Source: Rhodospirillaceae bacterium (lineage in GTDB: Bacteria > Pseudomonadota > Alphaproteobacteria > Rhodospirillales > Magnetovibrionaceae). From it: a stretch of DNA of 8,476 bases. The notes beneath the pieces were generated by a model. It was given only the letters and a program-made list of their open reading frames with translations. It was not told the DNA's origin and did no database searches. The position numbers and the translations under genes were made by a program. Of this stretch, positions 1 to 5,834 are shown piece after piece. The stretch covers positions 7,342 to 15,817 of the forward strand of contig NVSZ01000031.1 in assembly GCA_002732845.1 (NCBI GenBank). Direction: 5' to 3'. Every line of letters begins with the position of its first letter. The stretch's first letter is position 1.

Positions 1-47
1 AAGGTATAACATCTATAGAAAATAACGCGTTAGCTTAAGGAACGGAC

Positions 48-419
48 ATGGCCCATGTGATGCGAAATGCCGACGGGCATATTATTGCGGTGCTCAGCGA
101 AGCCGTTGAGGGAGCCGAAGAGGTCTCCCCAAATGATAATGAGCTGCAAAGGTTCTTAAGCCAAGAAAGCCCAGAACAGCGCGCGCAAAAAGAATTGATG
201 GAATCCGATTTAGGTCTCATCCGGGTGATCGAAGATTTGATCGACGTGTTGATTGAACGCGGGGCTATGATGTTTACGGATTTCCCCGAACCCGTACAAA
301 GAAAACTCCTGGCACGGCGGGGCATGCGCAAGGAGTTTTCTTATATGGATGAATTGTTCAACAACGATGATGAAGATTTCATGCCGCCCCCCGATGATGA
401 TGGCGAGGGCTTTCTTTAA
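48..419 (+). CDS. Conserved hypothetical protein, 'tryptophan synthase subunit beta-like' family
   Basis: A 123-residue cytoplasmic protein with no signal peptide or membrane segment. The N-terminus (about residues 2-25) reads as a short beta-rich segment of the type VxRNxxGxIxAV. The conserved core, about residues 53-94, is mostly helical and includes SDLGLIRVIEDLIDVLIERG followed by FTDFPEPVQRKLLARRGMR. I recognise this core from small proteobacterial proteins that databases label 'tryptophan synthase subunit beta like'. It is far too short to be TrpB and shows no PLP-binding lysine motif, so that name should not be read as an enzyme function. The C-terminus (about 101-123) is very acidic and proline-containing. 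The ATG at 48 is preceded by AAGGA at about 8 nt and matches the family N-terminus better than the internal Met5. The gene converges on gcvPB with 3 bp between stops, and a 12-bp inverted repeat lies inside it at 299-342. Function unknown. Confidence 0.85.
   Translation: MAHVMRNADGHIIAVLSEAVEGAEEVSPNDNELQRFLSQESPEQRAQKELMESDLGLIRVIEDLIDVLIERGAMMFTDFPEPVQRKLLARRGMRKEFSYMDELFNNDDEDFMPPPDDDGEGFL
299..342 (-). terminator. Candidate terminator hairpin of the gcv operon, inside the opposing gene
   Basis: A perfect 12-bp inverted repeat: AAGAAAACTCCT (299-310) and AGGAGTTTTCTT (331-342), separated by 20 nt. On the minus strand it lies 80 nt past the gcvPB stop, and the downstream arm runs into a T-rich stretch (TTTTCTTTGT). 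That is the shape of a Rho-independent terminator, although the GC core is only about 5 bp and the loop is large. The plus strand has a similar shape (TTTTCTTATAT), so it could work both ways. It is embedded in codons for residues 84-99 of the small plus-strand gene. Terminator activity is inference. Confidence 0.4.
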
Positions 420-422
420 GTT

Positions 423-1982
423 TTAGTCTTCGTCACTGGGCGGGGTCCACCGCAACACAGGCTTTCTGGCCGCTGCGGTTTCGTCCAAACGTCTGCGCGG
501 TGTGAGCACCGGAGCATTTTTGAAGAACTGAACGTCCCCAGACTTAACCTTTTTAATCAATCCTTTGAGGGTTTTGATATACAGATCAAGGGTTTCTTTG
601 GATTCGCTTTCGGTCGGTTCCATCAGCAATGCCCCATGTACGACCAAGGGGAAATACATGGTCATGGGGTGAAAACCTTCGTCGATCATGGCTTTGGCAA
701 AATCCAAAGTGGTGACACCCGTGTCGTTTAAGAAGGTATCATCAAACAAAACTTCATGCATGCACATGCCATCAAAAGGCACGCTCATATCGTCTTGTAA
801 TTGACAGCGCAGGTAATTTGCGCCCAGCACCGCATCGGATGAAGCTTGTAAAAGCCCATCCGCGCCGTGGCTGAGAATGAACGACAGCGAACGTACAAAC
901 ACACCCATCTGTCCATGGAAACCCTTGAGACGACCAAACGGTTTTGCATCTGAATCGGACATATGTTCAATCAAATCGAAACCATCATCGCCATGCACCA
1001 CATAAGGAAGCGGCGCAAACGGGGCCAAGGCTTCGGACAACACGACGGGTCCGGCGCCCGGTCCACCGCCGCCGTGCGGGGTGGAAAAGGTTTTGTGCAG
1101 ATTTAAGTGCATGCAATCGATGCCCAAATCGCCCGGACGGATGCGTCCCATGATGGCGTTGAAATTTGCGCCATCACAATAAAAATAACCGCCGGCTTCG
1201 TGGATGGCATCGGCGATGTCGATGATGTCGCTTTCAAACAAACCACAGGTGTTCGGGTTGGTCAGCATAATGCCCGCAACATCGTCGCCCAGTTTGGCTT
1301 TGAAGGCGTCCAAATCAACGCGGCCGAGTGCGTTGGCGGGAATGCTGTCGACGCTAAATCCACAGGCCGCTGCGGTTGCCGGGTTGGTGCCGTGGGCACT
1401 TTCGGGAACCAAAACGCGTTTGCGGGTTTCGCCTTCGCCGCGCGCTTCGATGGCGGCTTTGATGGCCATCATGCCACACAATTCACCATGCGCTCCGGCG
1501 GCGGGGCTCATGGCGATGGCGGGCATGCCGCACAATGTTTTCAGCCAATCGGCCAAACTGTCGATCAGTTCCAGAGCCCCTTGAACCGAAGACGTGGGTT
1601 GCATGGGGTGCAAATCGCCAAGGCCGGGCAGGCGAGCCAATTTTTCATTGACCCGAGGGTTATGCTTCATGGTGCACGATCCCAACGGATAAAAGCCCGA
1701 ATCGATGCCATAGTTTTTCTGACTTAAGCGGGTGTAGTGACGCACCACTTGGGGTTCACTCAAATTGGGCAAGCCAATTTTGTCCGCGCGACGCTGACCA
1801 TTCAGGCGGTCATTGGAAACTTCAACGTCAGCTAAATCAACACCGAAACGGCCTTCGCTGCCCATTTCAAAAATCAAAGGTTCGGCAAAGTCCAAGCCCT
1901 TTGATCCACTGATGGTTTGGGTTTGTGCTGCTTGTGAGCCGCCGACGGGAACGTTGCTGCGGCCTTGTGATAAATCAGCCAT
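423..1982 (-). CDS. gcvPB: Glycine dehydrogenase (decarboxylating) subunit 2, P-protein beta subunit
   Basis: The PLP-binding half of the two-subunit P-protein of the glycine cleavage system. With GcvPA it decarboxylates glycine and passes the aminomethyl group to the lipoyl arm of GcvH in the cytoplasm. The 519 residues fit the family length (about 480-520). Visible signatures are GSCTMKHNPRVNE at 101-113, the PESAHGTNPATAA block at 193-205, TNPNTCGLFE at 241-250, DGANFNA at 270-276 and the PLP-lysine motif NLHKTFSTPHGGGGPG, with the Schiff-base lysine at 297. The ATG overlaps the gcvPA stop by one base (TAATG), with GGGGAGG 7-8 nt upstream, implying translational coupling and balanced subunit synthesis. 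Residues 1-30 are Ser/Gln/Gly-rich and look like an unstructured extension. It is the last gene of the operon and its stop lies 3 bp from that of the convergent gene. Confidence 0.98.
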   Translation of the reverse strand: MADLSQGRSNVPVGGSQAAQTQTISGSKGLDFAEPLIFEMGSEGRFGVDLADVEVSNDRLNGQRRADKIGLPNLSEPQVVRHYTRLSQKNYGIDSGFYPLGSCTMKHNPRVNEKLARLPGLGDLHPMQPTSSVQGALELIDSLADWLKTLCGMPAIAMSPAAGAHGELCGMMAIKAAIEARGEGETRKRVLVPESAHGTNPATAAACGFSVDSIPANALGRVDLDAFKAKLGDDVAGIMLTNPNTCGLFESDIIDIADAIHEAGGYFYCDGANFNAIMGRIRPGDLGIDCMHLNLHKTFSTPHGGGGPGAGPVVLSEALAPFAPLPYVVHGDDGFDLIEHMSDSDAKPFGRLKGFHGQMGVFVRSLSFILSHGADGLLQASSDAVLGANYLRCQLQDDMSVPFDGMCMHEVLFDDTFLNDTGVTTLDFAKAMIDEGFHPMTMYFPLVVHGALLMEPTESESKETLDLYIKTLKGLIKKVKSGDVQFFKNAPVLTPRRRLDETAAARKPVLRWTPPSDED

Positions 1983-3334
1983 TAGAGAACCTCCCCGAGC
2001 GCTGTAATAAGTTGAGCCATATCATCATCCGATGTGCATTCGGTGGCGGAAATTAGCATCATGTTGGACAAATCGTCACGGTCAGGAAGAAGTCTGGAGA
2101 CCGGAACGCCGCCTAAAATACCGCGCTCAGCCAAGGCTTCGACCACGTCATTGGCATTTTTGGAAAGCTTGACGGTGAATTCGTTAAAGAAGCTGTCGTT
2201 TAACACTTCAACGCCGTCCACAGCCGCCAACAGGTCCGCCAATTTACATGCATTGGCATGGTTGATGCGCGCCAAACGGTTCAGCCCGTCTTCGCCCAAC
2301 AGTGAAGAATGAATGGTAAAGGCCAAGGCACATAGACCAGAATTGGTGCAGATGTTCGACGTCGCTTTTTCCCGACGAATGTGTTGTTCGCGGGTGCTGA
2401 GCGTTAATACCCAGCCGCGTTGGCCTTCAACATCCTGAGTTTGTCCGGTCACCCGGCCCGGCATTTGCCGCACCAGTTTGGACCGCGTGGCAAACAAGCC
2501 AACATAAGGCCCGCCAAAGTTTAGCGAGTTACCCAAAGACTGTCCTTCGCCAACCACAATGTCTGCACCTTGGTTGCCGGGGGCTTCTAACAAGCCCAGT
2601 GAAATCACTTCGGTGGTGACCGCAATCAGCAACGCGCCCTTGGCATGGGCGGCGTCCGCAATGGGTTTTAAATCGATGATGCGTCCGAACAGGTCCGGCG
2701 ATTGCACAACAACACAGGATGTTTTGTCATCAATTAAATCAATGACGCTGGACGCTAACGCCGCACGGCAAGGATCAGAATCAGGACCAACCAATTCGAT
2801 GTCCAACAACCGTGTGCTGTTTTTCGTCACATCCCGGTAATGGGGGTGCAATCCACCCGCCAAAACCGCCCGGCTTTTACGGGTGGCACGGGACGCCATC
2901 AGCACCGCTTCGGCGCACGCCGTGGCCCCGTCATACATGGACGCATTGGCCACATCCATACCCGTTAATAACGCCACTTGCGTTTGAAACTCATACAGAT
3001 ATTGCAGGGTGCCTTGAGAAACCTCTGGCTGGTACGGTGTATAGGCGGTTAGGAATTCACCGCGTTGGATCAAATAATCCACACTCGCCGGAACATGGTG
3101 GCGATAGGCTCCTGCGCCTAAAAAGCTGGGCGCCGAAGACGGTGATAGGTTTTTTGCCGCAAGCGCCGAAATGGTTTTTTCAACGTCCATTTCCCCCGCA
3201 TGAAAGGGCAGGTCAAGAGGGCCTTTTAAAAGAGCTTCTGGTGGAACATCACAGTACATGTCCACGGCAGATTTGGCCCCAATGGCCTCAAGCATCTGTG
3301 CTCGATTATCGTCGGTAAGCGGCAAATAACGCAT
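1982..3334 (-). CDS. gcvPA: Glycine dehydrogenase (decarboxylating) subunit 1, P-protein alpha subunit
   Basis: The N-terminal-half homologue of P-protein, which partners GcvPB to form the active glycine decarboxylase. The 450 residues match the usual length of about 445-450. Together the two subunits total 969 residues, close to the 957 of the single-chain E. coli GcvP, so both halves look complete. Family signatures include [12 protein letters not shown] at 71-82, [13 protein letters not shown] at 97-109 and [14 protein letters not shown] at 130-143, plus a later [13 protein letters not shown] segment. This subunit has the same fold as GcvPB but is not expected to carry the PLP-lysine. The ATG at 3334 has AAGGAA about 8 nt upstream. 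It follows gcvH by 17 nt and overlaps gcvPB by 1 nt, so all sit on one transcript. Confidence 0.98.
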   Translation of the reverse strand: MRYLPLTDDNRAQMLEAIGAKSAVDMYCDVPPEALLKGPLDLPFHAGEMDVEKTISALAAKNLSPSSAPSFLGAGAYRHHVPASVDYLIQRGEFLTAYTPYQPEVSQGTLQYLYEFQTQVALLTGMDVANASMYDGATACAEAVLMASRATRKSRAVLAGGLHPHYRDVTKNSTRLLDIELVGPDSDPCRAALASSVIDLIDDKTSCVVVQSPDLFGRIIDLKPIADAAHAKGALLIAVTTEVISLGLLEAPGNQGADIVVGEGQSLGNSLNFGGPYVGLFATRSKLVRQMPGRVTGQTQDVEGQRGWVLTLSTREQHIRREKATSNICTNSGLCALAFTIHSSLLGEDGLNRLARINHANACKLADLLAAVDGVEVLNDSFFNEFTVKLSKNANDVVEALAERGILGGVPVSRLLPDRDDLSNMMLISATECTSDDDMAQLITALGEVL

Positions 3335-3351
3335 CGTAAAAATTCCTTAAA

Positions 3352-3720
3352 TTAACCGTCGATGTGGGCTTTGTAAGCCGCTTCATCCATCAAGCCATCC
3401 AGCTGGGACGGATCAGACATTTTGATTTTGAAAAACCAGCCATCACCTGCAGGGTCGCCGGACGCGGCTTCGGGATCGTCACCCAACAAAGCATTGCCTT
3501 CGGTGACTTCACCAGACACAGGAGTGTTAATTTCAGACGCTGCTTTCACAGATTCAACAACAGCAGCTTCGTCACCCTTGTCTAAGGAGCGGCCGGCTTC
3601 AGGAACTTCAACAAACACCAGATCGCCCAGTTGTTCCAAGGCGTGCGCGGTGATGCCGATGGTGGCAATATCGCCCTCGACGCTGATCCATTCGTGGTCT
3701 TCGGTAAATTTAACTGACAT
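3352..3720 (-). CDS. gcvH: Glycine cleavage system H protein (lipoyl carrier)
   Basis: The small shuttle protein whose lipoyl-lysine accepts the aminomethyl group from P-protein, presents it to T-protein, and is reoxidised by L-protein. The 122 residues compare with about 129 in E. coli. It begins with the typical [21 protein letters not shown] (the block at 4-24). The lipoylation motif [11 protein letters not shown] lies at 54-64, with the modified lysine at 59, followed by the conserved [12 protein letters not shown] turn. The C-terminal GDGWFFKIK block and the YKAHI ending are also normal. The ATG at 3720 is preceded by GAGGA at about 8 nt, and that site nearly touches the gcvT stop 12 nt upstream, so translation is probably coupled. 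A lipoate-attaching enzyme must be supplied from elsewhere. Confidence 0.98.
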   Translation of the reverse strand: MSVKFTEDHEWISVEGDIATIGITAHALEQLGDLVFVEVPEAGRSLDKGDEAAVVESVKAASEINTPVSGEVTEGNALLGDDPEAASGDPAGDGWFFKIKMSDPSQLDGLMDEAAYKAHIDG

Positions 3721-3732
3721 GCGTTTGGTCCT

Positions 3733-4860
3733 CTATTTGGTTTTATATGTTTTTTGAGTGAACGGCATTTTGACAATTTTAGCTGCCAACGCTTTGCCGC
3801 GAACGATAAGGTTGATGGACGTGTCCGGTTCTGAAAATTCGGTTTTGACATAGCCCATGGCGACCGGGCCACCAACGGATGGGCCATAGCCGCCGCTGGT
3901 GATGGTGCCAATTGAATTGCCGTCCAAATCTTGAACTTCGGTGCCTTCGCGGGCGGGCGCGCGACCTTCGGGCAAGATGCCAACGCGGATGCTGTCCACG
4001 CCGTTTTTGAGCTGGTCCATAATGATGTTGGCACCGGGGAAACCACCTTCTTCACGGCGACGTTTGTTCACGCACCATTTAATGTCGGCTTCAATCGGTG
4101 TGGTGTCGGTGGTGATGTCATGACCGTACAGGCACAGCCCGGCTTCCAAACGCAAACTGTCGCGCGCGCCCAATCCGGCGGGTTCAACATCGGGTTCGGA
4201 CAACAAAATTTGTGCCAATTGAATGGCATCGCTGGCCAGAACCGAAATTTCAAATCCGTCTTCCCCGGTATAACCGGAACGGGTGACAAAACAAGGAATG
4301 CCCGAAATTTCAACTTCGCGGAACATCATGAACGTCATATCGGCGGTGTCTGGCGACAGGCGCGCCATGATGTCTCCGGCGCTGGGGCCTTGCAACGCCA
4401 TCAAAGCGCGGTCGTTGAGGATTTGCAGTTCCGCGCGGCCTTCGGTGTTGGCGAGAATGTGGGCGAAATCTTGGGTTTTACAGGCCGCATTGACGACGAT
4501 ATACAATCCACCGGGAATGCGGGTCGCCATTAAATCGTCCATGATGCACCCGTCTTTATTCAACAACACGGTGTAACGGGTTTTGCCTTCGGGTAAGATT
4601 TGATAATCACCCGGGACTAAGGTCTCAAAGGCTTCGATGGCTTGATCCCCCATCAAAAACGCCTGTCCCATGTGCGAGACATCAAACAAAGAAGCTTTGG
4701 CACGGGTGTGGAGGTGTTCTTTCATGATGCCAGCCGGGTATTGAACGGGCAGGCTATAGCCCGTAAAGGGCACCATTTTTGCACCCAGTTCGCGATGCAT
4801 GGCATCCAAAGGGGTGGTGAAAAGAGGTTCGGAAGTATCTTGGGGGCTGGTATCTGACAT
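3733..4860 (-). CDS. gcvT: Aminomethyltransferase, glycine cleavage system T protein
   Basis: Transfers the methylene group from aminomethyl-lipoyl-GcvH to tetrahydrofolate, releasing ammonia and forming 5,10-methylene-THF. At 375 residues it has the family's usual length. Signatures: FDVSHMGQ at 59-66, the DDL motif at 108-110 in the position of the catalytic Asp of E. coli GcvT (D101), RSGYTGEDGFE at 194-204, GLGARDSLRLEAGLCLYGHD at 229-248 and the C-terminal barrel segment TSGGYGPSVGGPVAMGYV at 321-338. I chose the ATG at 4860 because GGAG lies about 7 nt upstream. The in-frame GTG at 4890 would add ten residues unlike the family and would place the start inside the control hairpin. It is the first gene of the operon, directly behind the glycine riboswitch. 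Confidence 0.97.
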   Translation of the reverse strand: MSDTSPQDTSEPLFTTPLDAMHRELGAKMVPFTGYSLPVQYPAGIMKEHLHTRAKASLFDVSHMGQAFLMGDQAIEAFETLVPGDYQILPEGKTRYTVLLNKDGCIMDDLMATRIPGGLYIVVNAACKTQDFAHILANTEGRAELQILNDRALMALQGPSAGDIMARLSPDTADMTFMMFREVEISGIPCFVTRSGYTGEDGFEISVLASDAIQLAQILLSEPDVEPAGLGARDSLRLEAGLCLYGHDITTDTTPIEADIKWCVNKRRREEGGFPGANIIMDQLKNGVDSIRVGILPEGRAPAREGTEVQDLDGNSIGTITSGGYGPSVGGPVAMGYVKTEFSEPDTSINLIVRGKALAAKIVKMPFTQKTYKTK

Positions 4861-4874
4861 TTTGGTTCTCCAAC
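4861..4874 (-). promoter_or_regulatory. gcvT ribosome-binding site
   Basis: The minus-strand sequence TTGGAGAACCAAA lies directly before the ATG at 4860, with the GGAG core at 4868-4871. It sets the start of gcvT. The segment GGAGAACC (4864-4871) is complementary, with a 2-nt bulge, to GGTTCC in the second glycine aptamer (4930-4935), so its accessibility may be under riboswitch control. Confidence 0.75.
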
Positions 4875-4883
4875 GTGAGTTTA

Positions 4884-4916
4884 GCAACACCCGAATTCAC
4901 ATGAACTCGGCGATGC
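4884..4916 (-). promoter_or_regulatory. Hairpin between riboswitch and gcvT, possible expression platform
   Basis: Read on the minus strand, GCATCGCCGAGTT and AATTCGGGTGTTGC can pair around the loop CATGTG, giving about 12 pairs (two G-U) with one bulge and one U-U mismatch. It sits between aptamer 2 and the ribosome-binding site. No T-run follows, so it is not an intrinsic terminator. It may separate the aptamer fold from the start region or be part of a switching structure. The pairing is read by eye; the function is inference. Confidence 0.4.
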
Positions 4917-4920
4917 CCCA

Positions 4921-5137
4921 CCCTGTCTTGGAACCTGAAAGATTCCCCAGATATTCATGTAAACATGACTTTCTGGGTTACATCTTCGGTGAGGGGCTAA
5001 AACCTTAGCCGCCTACTTTCCAGAGCCTCGTCGCCACAACGGTCCGTTTGCCTGAGAGATTCCGGGGCGGTTGCTCCTTCGGCGCTGACCAACCTTTATC
5101 AAGGCGTCAGTCTCTCCCGTGGTGGCTTAAATCGAGG
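4921..5137 (-). ncRNA. Tandem glycine riboswitch (two aptamers) with leader-linker helix
   Basis: Two glycine aptamers in the gcvT leader, expected to activate the operon when glycine binds. Aptamer 1 spans about 5033-5126. Its P1 ends are GCCAC and GTGGC, and it has GGGAGAG, the core GCCGAAGGAGCAA (5071-5083) and CTCTCAGGCAAACGGACC. Aptamer 2 spans about 4921-5025. It has CTCTGGAAAG, the core CACCGAAGATGTAA (4978-4991), a P3-type arm CCAGA/TCTGG enclosing TCATG/CATGA, and CTTTCAGGTTCCAAGACAGGG. The two are joined by a 7-nt linker. The leader CCTCG (5133-5137) is exactly complementary to linker CGAGG (5026-5030), forming the extra P0 (kink-turn) helix known in full tandem glycine riboswitches. 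The gcvT location fits the known function. Confidence 0.95.
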
Positions 5138-5170
5138 AACTTAATTTTGTTCTTCTAAAAAACTATACGT

Positions 5171-5198
5171 ATTTTAAAGGACCTGACATATACGTCAA
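5171..5198 (-). promoter_or_regulatory. Putative sigma70-type promoter of the gcv operon
   Basis: On the minus strand, TTGACG (5193-5198) and TAAAAT (5171-5176) are separated by 16 nt, each matching five of six consensus bases. Transcription would start near 5164, giving about 27 nt before the P0 strand of the riboswitch. The -35 lies 10 nt beyond the stop codon of the lipoprotein gene. No convincing terminator separates that gene from the leader, so some read-through transcription is also possible. Confidence 0.6.
5184..5197. promoter_or_regulatory. Imperfect palindrome over the -35, possible operator
   Basis: The 14-bp sequence TGACGTATATGTCA (minus strand) is an inverted repeat with six of seven pairs matching. 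It overlaps the putative -35 and reaches into the spacer. A site there would suit a repressor of the gcv operon in addition to the riboswitch. No regulator is identified, and a site this short could arise by chance. Confidence 0.3.
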
Positions 5199-5209
5199 TA
5201 GGTTCATTT

Positions 5210-5758
5210 TCATCGATGCTTGCGTTGGTAATCGAGCTCGTCTTGGTTCAACTGCAATCCGATGAAAATCTGAAAATCATTGCCATCTTGTCCTGATTTC
5301 AAAGGAATCCGCAAAGTGGTGGGGTCATTGGCTTGCCAAATAATTTGCGTCAAATTTTGGGCATAGGGAATGGCGACCTTAAATTGTGCTTTTTCCAAGA
5401 TATTTTTTTGCGAATCGGTGATCACAATAAAATACTCAAATCGAGCCTCGCTACCCTGATTGGCTGGGCCACGGGTGCTTTTGATGGTGGGTAAAATATA
5501 AACCGTGACGTCGCCGGCTCCCGTTCTGTCGGTGTCGTATTCACAGCCCGATGCAAAGCTTAAAATTTCTTCTTCGTGCATAACGTCAATGATGTCACGT
5601 CCCGGCCCAGGCACAAAACGCGTCAATTTTGAGGCGTCACGAGGGATCAGAATGTTGGGGCAGGGCGGTGGTGCGACTTCTGTTGATGAGCACGCGGCTA
5701 ACCCCAAAAGGCTTAATAAGCTTAGCGCAATGGATTTTTTCAACAGCTGACGGTACAT
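5210..5758 (-). CDS. Predicted outer-membrane lipoprotein, uncharacterised
   Basis: A 182-residue protein with a classic lipoprotein signal: positively charged MYRQLLKK, a Leu/Ser hydrophobic stretch, and lipobox LAAC with the lipidated Cys at 23. Ser at +2 gives no inner-membrane retention signal, so the outer membrane is likely. After a short Pro-rich linker the mature domain has a conserved-looking block, ILIPRDASKLTRFVPGPGRD (36-55), then DVMHEEEILSFASGCEYD. Cys33 and Cys72 could form a disulphide. The rest alternates beta-type segments (VTVYILP, RFEYFIVI, AQFKVAIPY, DFQIFIGLQL), suggesting a small periplasm-facing beta domain. I chose the ATG at 5758; a TTG at 5773 would add MWKYK and has no better ribosome-binding site. 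It lies 76 nt downstream of the peptidoglycan-binding gene and may share its transcript. I do not recognise a named family; function unknown. Confidence 0.88.
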   Translation of the reverse strand: MYRQLLKKSIALSLLSLLGLAACSSTEVAPPPCPNILIPRDASKLTRFVPGPGRDIIDVMHEEEILSFASGCEYDTDRTGAGDVTVYILPTIKSTRGPANQGSEARFEYFIVITDSQKNILEKAQFKVAIPYAQNLTQIIWQANDPTTLRIPLKSGQDGNDFQIFIGLQLNQDELDYQRKHR

Positions 5759-5834
5759 TTTATATTTCCACAAAAGGTGACAATTGGTAAACGCACTTTA
5801 AGTGGTCAACCCCATAGATACAAGAGGCCTAGTC

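Noticed and set aside
1..47. TATAAC at 5-10 as a -10 element for the first gene
   Set aside because: The matching -35 would lie outside the window, so it cannot be judged.
450..481. Hairpin CCGCA/TGCGG on the plus strand as terminator of the first gene
   Set aside because: Only a 5-bp outer stem, a 19-nt loop and three T residues; too weak to call.
1107..1727. Long open frame on the plus strand (206 codons) opposite gcvPB
   Set aside because: It is wholly antisense to a clear gcvPB, has low-complexity Gly/Ala/Val composition typical of the reverse strand of a gene, and has no ribosome-binding site.
3582..4055. Minus-strand frame overlapping gcvT and gcvH
   Set aside because: Out-of-frame shadow of two well-supported genes; its sequence is Pro/Lys/Ala-rich and has no recognisable motif.
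3931..4533. Open frame of 200 codons on the plus strand opposite gcvT
   Set aside because: Antisense shadow of gcvT, with Gly/Phe/Asn-rich reverse-strand composition and no family resemblance.
4861..4890. GTG start at 4890 extending gcvT by ten residues
   Set aside because: The ATG at 4860 has a good GGAG ribosome-binding site and a family-like N-terminus; the GTG lies inside the leader hairpin.
5177..5207. Possible terminator after the lipoprotein gene formed by ACC-TGAC/GTCA-GGT
   Set aside because: The stem is short with a 3-nt bulge and no T-run follows; the same bases are better explained as promoter and palindrome.
5759..5773. TTG start at 5773 for the lipoprotein
   Set aside because: The ATG at 5758 gives a standard lipoprotein signal; the TTG adds MWKYK without a better ribosome-binding site.
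5781..5809. TTGACC at 5804-5809 (minus) and the palindrome CACTTTAAGTG (5794-5804) as a promoter or operator for the lipoprotein
   Set aside because: No acceptable -10 at 16-18 nt, and an 11-bp palindrome in a short AT-rich gap is weak evidence.
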